This document shows, one piece after another, positions 56,225-64,000 of a DNA stretch of 64,000 bases. The notes under the pieces were generated by a model. That model did no database searches. It was not told the origin of the DNA and was given only the letters and a program-made list of their open reading frames with translations. A program made the position numbers and the translations under genes. Positions within the stretch are counted from its first letter, which is position 1, and each line of letters starts with the position of its first letter. Source of the stretch: Acanthococcus lagerstroemiae (taxonomy: Eukaryota; Arthropoda; Insecta; Hemiptera; Eriococcidae); contig CM063114.1 in NCBI GenBank assembly GCA_031841125.1, forward strand, positions 43,111,574 through 43,175,573, in the 5' to 3' direction.

Positions 56225-56690
56225 CGAACGAACAGACCTTTACCAAATTCAAGTAATTACCATTACCTCGTCCGTCTCCCTTCCACCGGGAAAGGAGAAA
56301 ATGTAATCAAATACGGTCATACAAGGCTCATGATCGGACTACAACTGGTCATGGGGTCACAAAACACATGTGGTATAAAATAGGAGTGGTGAAAAGCGGA
56401 TCCTGTAGGTACTGTGGAGAAGAGGAAGAAACCTCGATCCATATCATACATGTCAATGCCCAGAAATAGCCGGGACAAGACGCGAAGCACTGGGACTAGA
56501 GTATCCAGCATGCAGTGAAGTCAAAGGGATAGAGCTCAGTAAAATTCTCACTTTGGCTACAAAAGTGAGGCTACTGAGCTGATCCTTAGCAGCAACCTGA
56601 GGAATAGAGCAATGGACTACAACGTCCGAGCACTCGGCGCACACAGCGCCACCTTACACAAATGAAGGAAAATAAATCAAATACGGTTCG
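56225..56690 (+). pseudogene. LINE ORF2 tail with RNase H end and zinc finger
   Basis: Plus-strand text gives KYGHTRLMIGLQLVMGSQNT, then GSCRYCGEEEETSIHIIH in one frame and CPEIAGTRREALGLEYPACS in another, ending at a stop near 56580. This matches the C-terminus of RNase-H-bearing LINEs (I group): 'H-x-R-L-x-x-G', then C-x2-C-x8-H-x4-C followed by 'CP..A..R'. Frameshift at about 56450. A short 3' region follows (about 56580-56680). 5'-truncated. Confidence 0.7.
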
Positions 56691-57780
56691 CGGTTGAGCC
56701 AAAAATAATGGAATCGATGGTCCAATTCATTACACTGCTTTTCAAGTACACGTTTGTTCGTTCGCTGTAAATAATTAAAACTTTCGCAATACCCGGAGAA
56801 AACAAAAACTTTGAAAACACTATTAATACAAGCTGTCTTTGAGACAGGTTGAAAACCCTGAGTAAAACGTAGAGTTGCCACTTTGAGAATATTTTGTAAC
56901 TGAAGCTACATGCTCTCAAAGTACGACGTTTTAATTACATCGGATTTTCGAGTCGTTGTTCTCCTCGAAATACGTCTATCAGCCATTCATAATTGCTTTC
57001 AGTAAACTGAATAGAAACCTTTTTTGAGGCGAATTAAACGACATAGCGATTGTTTTCGGCGTACGTGGGCGGTAGGCGCGTTAATGAAGTCTAAAAAATG
57101 GGGAAGAATAAGGAATTTAAGGAACGGGGCGGTCTCGCGAATTACTAAAGTAGCGAGATTAAAAATTATGATATCTTGTTCTCAGATGAAATATGTCTTA
57201 TGGCGACAAAGTGGTTGGCAACGGAAAAAAACGGTCATTAGTAAGCGGATATCCATAGGATGATTGATTAGTAAGAAACGCGGTATTTTTCAGGGTTTGT
57301 CGGCGAAAACGACTCCGAGAAGGGTGAAAATCGATACAAAAACTACCACCTTCATCAAACCGGCTAATTTGAAAATAACGTTTTCGAAATTTATCAGATG
57401 ATTTCTACAAATATCGGAGATATTCGAACGGATGTCCGTTTTATTTCGCTTGTTTTTCTTATCAGGGCCGAATTTACATTCTTCGGTTAGTTCATCAATT
57501 AGAAAGTAATGCCATAAGCTGTGCATGTGAAAATTAAACTATCTTTTCAGCTAATCATTGCAGCGACAAGGATCGCTAATCGTTTTTCCATTTTACGTTC
57601 GAGTGGTCGGTAGAAGTATGTAGATAAATGTAGATAAGTCGAACAATGTTTCTTCATGTATGTACAAATGTGTAGTTCAAATAGTATATGTTCAGTGATT
57701 CAGAAAGAGTGATGTCGTTCCTTTTTTCGTTTCGCATTTTTCGTCCACTAACATGTGGTCCTCCGAGCCGGATGAATTAA
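56691..57780. other. Unique-looking host DNA with possible short exon
   Basis: No transposon recognised. On the minus strand at 57352-57290 a frame reads MKVVVFVSIFTLLGVVFADK then P and stop, a textbook signal peptide but only 21 residues. The complementary plus strand has a good acceptor (ggtatttttcag) at about 57283-57294 followed by an open frame to 57400. Only one of these can be real and neither has support from a neighbour. Confidence 0.35.
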
Positions 57781-57784
57781 TTTG

Positions 57785-58148
57785 AGTTCATAAAAAATTA
57801 CCAGTGTTCGTTTCAGTCGCTCTAATGCAGTTTTTCGTAAAGTAAAATTCCATCAAGTGAATGTGTTGGCGAATTTTCGTTCAGCCTTCATGACACGTAT
57901 TTCGCTGTGTTCATTCGCGACCAGTATCCATCTTTGCGTTTCCGCTTCGACCCAGCTGCTTCCATTCGTGGTCAGCGATGTCTCTACCTGCGGTTTGAGT
58001 CTTGCTCAATCAATCATGTGCGTTTCCAGCCTGATTCATCGTCAGCTGTCTCCTGCTTTGCGATAGCCATCAGCCATTGGTTTGTCATTGTCGCATCCTG
58101 CTCATTTCATCACCTATTTCGGTGAGTTTTTCCGGCTAATTTCTTATC
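57785..58148 (+). other. Likely BEL/Pao LTR or 5' UTR region
   Basis: About 360 bp of pyrimidine-rich sequence directly upstream of the BEL gag start codon. It should include the 5' UTR and perhaps LTR of that element, but no second copy is present in the window to define the LTR. Confidence 0.35.
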
Positions 58149-59300
58149 ATGGCGCCTACCGGTGAAGAAACAGCTGGTCAAGCTACTGCGTCGGAACGAA
58201 CTTTGCGTTATATTCGTAAGCAAATCGAAAAACTTGTTAGTTCGATTAATACCACCCCCAGCAAGCATATTAATTCCGAAGCATGTGCTTGGCTGGAGAC
58301 TTCTGAATTCGAAATAAACCAAACCAGCTGCGTGCGAAATACTCGGATGCTGTACAAAGTATTTTAGGCAAGTGCTCAGACGCCGAGTTTGATGCCAAGT
58401 GCGATTTGCTAACTGATGAGCACAATAAGTTAGCGGAATTGCGAAAAGTCATGCAGCCATCGGTCAGTTTAAAGGCAATAAATTGCGAGAATCTTTGGGC
58501 GCGCCTTTAAATTCCACCGAAGTTTCGTCGATCATCGGCTCGTCCGCTCCTGCCCAACAGTACCCGAAAATCAAAATTCCGTCTTTCGATGAGGATTACA
58601 GGCAATTTATGCGATTCAAAGGAATTTTTGTCAACCTTGTGCATGAAGAAGCATCAATTCCTAATGTGCGAAAACTCTGCTATTCGCATAGATGCGTTAT
58701 CGGGAGAGGCAGCTCGTTTAATCGAAGACCTACTTACGTCGGATGCCTCTTATGAGGAAGCCTGGGCTCACATCACCAGCAGATATGACAATCAGAAAGC
58801 GCTAGCGATGATATATTTTCGGGAGCTGTTCGCAATCCGACAGATCACTCAATCGCACGAACTTCGTTCGTTGCTCGACACTGTTACCAACACGCTGAAT
58901 AATTCAAAACTTTGCAATCTTCCTGCTGAAAATTGGTCTGACATGATCGCCTATATGGTCTATCAGTGTCTCGATACTAAAACAAAAGAGGATTTCGACA
59001 ACGCGCAGTCAGAAAGTAACAAGTTCTTTACTTGGAAAATGCTGCTAGCCTTTCAAAAGAGTCGCGCGTATTGCAATAAAACACGTAAACTAGTTGATAC
59101 TGCAGTTGCGAAGTTCGATGCGAGTCCTTTACAGCCTACGTAAGTAGAGAAGCCGAAGTCCGTCGTTAAAAAATCTGTCTTTATGACCACCACTCGTGAT
59201 AGTTGTGTCGCTTGTGGTCAGCATCATCTGTTAAACTCCTGCCCAGCATTCGCTAGCAAAACACCCAGAGAACGTTTCGACCTTCCGATTAATTAAATAA
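58149..59300 (+). pseudogene. BEL/Pao retrotransposon Gag
   Basis: ATG 58149 opens an N-terminal helical frame (TLRYIRKQIEKLVSSINTTP). Frames change near 58355, 58475 and 58625. Then come YPKIKIPSFDEDYRQFMRFK and FVNLVHEEASIPNVRKL, and in the 58589-59143 frame RIDALSGEAARLIEDLL, DASYEEAWAHITSRYDN and NLPAENWSDMIAYMVYQCLD: the DUF1759-type Gag of BEL/Pao elements. After a stop at 59144 the zinc-finger region reads CVACGQHHLLNSCPAF and TPRERFDL. Coding is cut off at about 59300 by a Helitron end, and protease and polymerase are absent. Confidence 0.88.
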
Positions 59301-59301
59301 A

Positions 59302-60507
59302 CTAGGGGCTTCGCCCCCTGGCCACTTTGCGGCCCAACCCTCGCCGTCACTCGCTTCGCACCTCGGGGGTTCACAAGATTCTCACTCTTCCTGTCAGAGT
59401 TCCTCACCAGCTATACAAATAACTTATGGGTGTAGAATAAGTCACATCTTTCAATTTGATTTATTAGAGGCAGCACCCAGGACCTCCACCTTCACTACGA
59501 CCAGGGTGGGGAAGGTCCTTCACCACAACTACCTTCCCATAACAGAACCCCCTCCAACATCCACCACTGACATCACCTCCGGGAGAAAAGTCACTACGGG
59601 TTGCCTACCCTGCCCCTTAATTGCTCATTTCTCCAGGGGTAGCCTACCCGCCACCATCTCTGAGAGAAAAAAACCAACTGGGGGTTGCCTACCCTGTCCT
59701 TTAATTGCTCATTTCTCCAGAGGTAGCCTTTTCCGGCAAAAATCTGGCGGTCTCTCCATGTACTTCGTGGTCGTCCTCCCTCTCCAAGAGCTTCCTCCTC
59801 CACCAAGAAGCCCAGCAGGGTAGGGTACCACTGGTGTACGTGAGATTATGGTACAGGGGAGGTCATCAGGAATTTATCCCCACGGAGGGGAATAAGGAGA
59901 GAGTCCTCCACAACAGCCCCCTTGTTCCTCGACCACGACCCTTTCTCTCATTACGACTATCCCCGCTCTTCACCGTCAATTTCGAACCCCCTCCCGTAGC
60001 TTTCCTCCCCTTCACGACCGTCCTCCCCCAAGCTCCATCCTCCACCATGAATACTCTCCCAAAGGTAGGCTACCCCTTTTCGTCCCGGAGGCACCGTGCA
60101 GCCACGCAGCCGCCGCCTATGATTATGGGAAAATTCTCAGTGAACAGATCTAATGAGATGATGATAACTTCATAAGGACCTGAGATCTCAGAGTCCAAGG
60201 TAGCTGGTCTGCACTATTCATGAAGACTATATATGTGCATTTATACATATCTTAAGTTAGACTATGAGTTATATCTTGCAACTTGAGACCTTGGAGATTA
60301 TGAGCAATTATGTCGTTATATGTCTTTTTATGTCTTTATTATGTCGGTTATGTCTTGAAACTTGGAGATCTTTTATGTTAGAACAAATTATGTCCTTGAA
60401 AGTAGCTGATATGCCCCTGTAGTTTTTCTGATTTTTAGGTAGGCAACCCGCAGTCTTTTCTTTCCGGTGGCGGTGGTGGAGGCGGCGGATTTTACTTTCT
60501 TAGTATA
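59302..60507 (-). mobile_element. Non-autonomous Helitron A
   Basis: On the minus strand it ends GGGGGCGAAGCCCCTAG followed by T: a GC hairpin and CTAG, the Helitron 3' terminus (CTRR before T). Its 5' end on the minus strand starts TATACTAAGAAAGTAAAATC at 60507, lacking the usual TC because Helitron B abuts it. The first 170 bp or so (ccgcc-rich start, then sequence complementary to gcccstgtagtttttctgat) match Helitron B. The interior is C-rich on the plus strand and includes an 87-bp direct repeat (about 59600-59730). No Rep-helicase. It truncates the BEL gag. Confidence 0.8.
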
Positions 60508-61058
60508 CTAGGGGGTTTCACCCCCTGGCCGCTTTGCCGCCCAACCCTCTTGAGGTTTGCTTTGTGCTTCTTTTGCTCCACCTCTACCAGCGGTCCTCAA
60601 TCTTCCACCATGAGCCCCCTTCCATCCTTTTTTCATCACGAGCCTCCTCCTCCACCACGATCCCCTCATTCACCACGGTCGCTCTCCGCCTCCACGGTCA
60701 CACTTCAACAGTCGCAGCCCTCCTCAGCCACAAACTCCTCCCCACAACGGCTATTATCTCCTACCAGAGGCTTCAATGCCCACCCCATGGTCTTTCACCT
60801 TCGCAGTATCCCCCCCCCAACAAACCCTTTCATTCGGCACATCCGGTTAGATGGGTAATGAAGTCATTATATGTCTTTTGATGTCTTATTATGACGGTTA
60901 TGTCCTAAAACTTGGAGATCTTTTATGTTAGAACAGATTATGTCCTTGAAAGTAGCTGATCTGCCCGTGCAATTTTTCTGATTTTTAGGTAGGCAACTCG
61001 CAGTGCATTTTTCCGCCTGGAGGCGGCGGTGGCGGATTTAACTTTTTTAGTATACAGA
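60508..61058 (-). mobile_element. Non-autonomous Helitron B
   Basis: 551 bp on the minus strand, starting TCTGTATACTAAAAAAGTTA at 61058 (TC start) and ending GGGGGTGAAACCCCCTAG at 60508 (hairpin plus CTAG). The next base is the T that begins Helitron A, so the two lie head to tail with no spacer. The 5' region is the same family as A (shared stretch with gaaagtagctgat and ttttaggtaggcaac). No coding capacity. Confidence 0.82.
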
Positions 61059-61059
61059 G

Positions 61060-62866
61060 AGATAGGGAGATATAATATGTATCAAGTGGATTATGTTTAC
61101 CTATAATGAAGGCTAATTGTATTTACTAAAAAAAAAAAAAAAAAAACGCAAAAATCTGAGGGGGCGGCAATTTTTATTATTTTCTTCCTAGAGGCGCGAG
61201 AACGCAAAATGCGGCCCTGCAAGGTGGCACACGCAGAGAAGGACTGCTACATAAGATTCTCATTAGACTGGCTCAGGTTTGTTCTATAGTTCGTCCGTAA
61301 TTGACTTTGTCGTTATCACTTACTCATTTGTATGCCGTCAAATCCGACGAACGAAAAACGAATTTGGAAACACGATCACCGTCGCCACAGTCGATTCTAC
61401 TCGATAATTGGGGAATAAATATTGAAAGCAAAACTCAGGTATCCGATTTCGGGGACACGCTATTTGTTGGCAAACGGAGACGGTCGTTAAATCAGAGCCG
61501 CGAAATGAGGAAGAAAAAGTTCAAGAGCCGAGAATTCGAATATATTCTTTTCATCCCTCGACATAATCAGGCCCGAGAATAATGATCGCCCTTTTCGCGG
61601 GGGTAACGAGAAGGAAATATTTCACGAATGCAGATTCGATTTCGATTCCGCCGAGATAAGCCGCGACAAATGTCTCATTTATAAACGCTAGACGAGGGGG
61701 TGACGAAAGTTTTTGGCACCTTCGCGTGCATGTCAAATGCTCCGATCAGGTTCTATTGTTTCCTGTATTATTTCAAAACGTGTTGACTGATTCGTCCCCC
61801 TCAAGATGATACATTCTAAAGGCTTATATATTTCTTCAGATTTCGACGCATTCGCACAGATGGAGCACTCTGCTTTCGGTGATATGTGCTTGTTCAACAC
61901 TTATATAATAGTAAACAGGAGCGGCAACACCGAGCTGCAATCTCTTACATTTGTATGTTTAATTCAGAAGGATGCGGAGCACGTGCCATACCGATTCCGC
62001 CGAGTCATTTCGCGCGTTCTCAAAATCTAGGTTAAATACCTACTTTTGAGTTCGCACATTCAATTTTCGTTTCCTAAATCAAAATAGTGTATTTCTGTAT
62101 ACCCGCTGTATACAACGTACTTGGCCCGCCGTATTAACTGTATTTCAGGTTTTTATATTCTCCCGGCGAAGGGAAGCTCGATACGACGGGGCAATTCGCA
62201 CCCTGCCAAAGGAAGTCATTTGATATACATAATCGAATACGTTTAGTCCTTTATCGCTTTGTAATCGATTTTTATTCACTTTTATGTACAAACTCTTGTG
62301 CATGTAACGTTTTCGGTACCTCCAGTCTAGCGGGTCGAATGGATGGTCTGGTCTGTGCAGTACACCACCGCCCTTAGCATATAAGTGGGGTACAGTTCTC
62401 GCTGTTTGCGAGTAAGCAATTGGAATATACGAGCGACAACAGGATCTCAATTTGGCAAGGTCTGGTGTGTTATTCGATGGGGAAATGTCTCCTCTGGAAG
62501 GGGACTCAACCAGCTTGGGAATTTCAAATTCAGGAACGCATCTAACACACTACACTATGCAATACTAAAAATGCTTCGAAAATCAATCCTTCTGTGTTTC
62601 ACGCTAATTTGGAATCCATAGACCAAATCTTTCTATTGTCCTCAGTTTTCCCGCGAATGGCCTTTAATGTGATCTTTCTAAAACACACTATTCTTCTTAT
62701 TCACTGTCTTTTTCCCCCTTGATCGGCCAGGTAGGACTTTTAGTTTAGTCATAATTACAGTTGAGTCACAGTTTGCCTTTAGCACTCACAAATCTGTTTA
62801 TTCAATTGGTTAATTAATTAATTAATACCTAATTTATTTATTTACGACCGTTCATTGTATCCTACA
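61060..62866. other. Unique-looking non-coding DNA
   Basis: An A run at 61127-61146, then TCGA-rich sequence to about 62130 resembling other presumed host stretches. Open frames (61301-61582 plus, 62145-62450 minus) have no recognised family. The 'attaattaatta' run at about 62812-62825 is simple sequence. Confidence 0.35.
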
Positions 62867-62868
62867 TA

Positions 62869-63430
62869 GGTTGTCCCAGAAGTAAAGTTCCCTCCCTATC
62901 TTTGTATTTCTGTTGCATGCGTTTTAGAGCAATGAGGTGAACAGAGCAATGTTGCGGAGGCTTATCTGACAACACTGTAAAAATATCAAGCGCGCATGTT
63001 GAGATGCAGCGGTGAACCAGTACACAAAACATGGATCTCACGCGCGAAGTCCGTACAAGTTTGTAGTGTGTTCAGTAATTATTCTTGACAGCGAAAAATG
63101 AACCACCTCGCCATCCATCGGCAGTTGATCAAAGTGTTCGGCCCAAATGGAATTATAGTGTAGCACGTGCGTAAGTGGTGTCGTGTGTTCTGTAGTGGTC
63201 GGTGCAAGGTGCATGATCTACCATGTCAAGGTCACCCTGCACTACAAACTTGGACAGACTTCGCGCGAGAGATCCATGTTTTGTGTACTGGTTCACCGTT
63301 GTTTCTTGCGCACTTGATATTTTTACAGTGTTGTCAGATAAGCCTGCGCAACGTTTCTCCATTCATCGCATCGCTCTACAACGCATGCAACAGAAATACA
63401 AAGATAGGGGATCTTACTTCTCGGACAACC
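62869..63430. mobile_element. Mariner-derived fold-back element
   Basis: 562 bp with very long inverted repeats: the left arm (62869-63069) and right arm (63240-63430) match over about 190 bp (ggttgtcccagaagta, atctttgtatttctgttgca, acaacactgtaaaaatatca, agtacacaaaacatggatct). The left flank is TA; the right flank is TT. The middle encodes a worn start of a mariner transposase (HLAIHRQLIKVFGPNG, then VRKWCRVFCSGRCKVHDL with a stop between), the helix-turn-helix that binds element ends. The catalytic domain is absent. The structure looks like the 5' part of a mariner element followed by an inverted copy of itself. Confidence 0.85.
63098..63243 (+). pseudogene. Mariner transposase N-terminal remnant
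   Basis: ATG 63098 begins MNHLAIHRQLIKVFGPNG; one stop at about 63162, then HVRKWCRVFCSGRCKVHDLP and GHPALQT. The order 'IHRQL..V.GP', 'V..WCR.F..GR..VHD', 'GhPaL' is that of the DNA-binding half of mariner transposases. The DD(34)D domain is missing. Confidence 0.75.
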
Positions 63431-63634
63431 TTTGTACTAAAGGTAAAGAATCGCGTTTACACTAACTTATTCAGTGCGCCCATAATCGGGCATAGGTCAC
63501 CCTCACTCTTCTCCTCAGTCCCTATTCCTTGCATCACTTACCCAAAGTATTCTCCCTATATTTTTTAGTTCGTCCTGCCACCTTGTTAGAGGTCACCCCA
63601 GTAATTTCCAGCCTTTTCTAGGATACCTAGCAAC

Positions 63635-63952
63635 ATGTCCCGCATAGTCAAACCTCAAAAAGTAGACATGTTTAGGGAAAACTGTGACCTATTGCCATCA
63701 GGTTCAAAAGTGGAACTGGTCTGGTGGCTGGAAACCTCCCTGAGAGGTGAAGGTAAGGACCTGAAAACTTTCGCCTTTGATGTGGAACCATTGGAACCAG
63801 AGGATAAAGGGTCGACAACGGCCGCTGCTCTCCAGTACATTATGAACATGCTGAGCCACCAATTGAAGAAAATGGAAGAACAGTTGCAGGTAATTGTTCA
63901 AAAACTGGAGAAAATAAATGAGAAAATCGAGCCTTTGGCCCAGAAAATATAA
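63635..63952 (+). pseudogene. Second SAP-like Gypsy Gag fragment
   Basis: 105 residues; ENCDLLPSGSKVELVWWLET and LRGEGKDLKTFAFDVE are clearly related to the Gag start at 53871 (LLLSGSEAELVRRLETFLRG). STTAAALQYIMNMLS and a coiled coil (KLEKINEKIEPLAQKI) follow. No LTR or primer site lies upstream within the window. An A run starts at 63977, shortly after the frame ends, so this may be a retrotransposed transcript or a further element cut by the window edge. Confidence 0.7.
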
Positions 63953-63976
63953 GATCAGTCAATGGAGATGGAAGAC

Positions 63977-63993
63977 CAAAAAAAAAAAAAAAA
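63977..63993. repeat. A run at the window edge
   Basis: About 17 consecutive A bases 20-30 bp after the Gag-like frame. Could be the poly(A) of a retrocopy or a simple repeat. Confidence 0.5.
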
Positions 63994-64000
63994 TTGCGGC

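Noticed and set aside
59594..60175. Pro/Ser-rich frames within the Helitron region
   Set aside because: They arise from C-rich non-coding Helitron sequence and its 87-bp direct repeat.
1..64000. CRISPR arrays, bacterial operons and prophage
   Set aside because: Splice sites, LINEs and LTR retrotransposons show a eukaryotic genome; none of the tandem repeats has a repeat-spacer pattern.

Overview
This is eukaryotic nuclear DNA, AT-rich and very gene-poor. It is most likely from an insect: the mixture of R1-clade, RTE-clade and RTE-like LINEs, Copia, Gypsy and BEL/Pao LTR elements, hAT, mariner and Helitrons is typical of insects, and the one convincing host exon reads as an insect-type cyclic nucleotide-gated (CNG) channel. 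The order cannot be told from the sequence. Nearly all long open frames belong to transposable elements, most of them decayed and nested in one another. The only host exon I can defend is at 6793-6955 on the minus strand, so much of the surrounding DNA may be intron of that gene.

Layout from left to right: 1-1.7 kb is non-coding. 1.7-5.83 kb is a satellite array with units of about 98 and 120 bp, interrupted by a MITE-like piece and an R1 LINE tail. 5.8-7.0 kb is unique DNA with the CNG exon. 7.07-11.8 kb is a nest: an RTE-like LINE is broken by a two-part, poly(A)-ended LINE tail and by a 1774-bp hAT element with an 8-bp target duplication. 11.8-12.96 kb is low-complexity palindromic DNA. 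12.98-15.24 kb is a decayed RTE/BovB LINE. 15.97-16.65 kb is an R1 LINE 3' end (minus). 16.88-18.1 kb is a LINE ORF1 preceded by four 65-bp repeats. 20.2-21.5 kb is G-rich DNA with a possible Helitron left end.

22.1-30.6 kb holds an almost intact RTE-like LINE (endonuclease plus reverse transcriptase) split by a full Copia element at 24526-29821 (minus). That element has two identical 178-bp LTRs, a tRNA-iMet-type primer site, one uninterrupted 1495-aa Gag-Pol and a 5-bp target duplication. It is the youngest and most complete element here. 31.2-33.6 kb is a decayed relative of the same LINE family (minus). 34.4-39.2 kb mixes R1 fragments, an unnamed interspersed repeat, a Helitron helicase fragment and a solo Gypsy LTR.

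40.35-41.29 kb is a TA-flanked MITE with nested inverted repeats. 44.3-45.7 kb is an old minisatellite of about 135 bp. 48.3-50.4 kb is a long intact RTE reverse transcriptase frame (minus). 53.45-55.74 kb is a Gypsy element with pol deleted, whose Gag begins with a SAP-like motif; a second such Gag piece lies at 63.6 kb. 56.2-56.7 kb is the tail of an RNase-H-bearing LINE. 57.8-59.3 kb is BEL/Pao gag, cut off by two head-to-tail Helitrons (59302-61058). 62.87-63.43 kb is a mariner-derived fold-back element.

The genes do not form a pathway. The biological content is element life history: order of insertion, deletions, solo LTR formation and tandem rolling-circle insertion. No CRISPR array, operon, rRNA or intact tRNA gene was seen.
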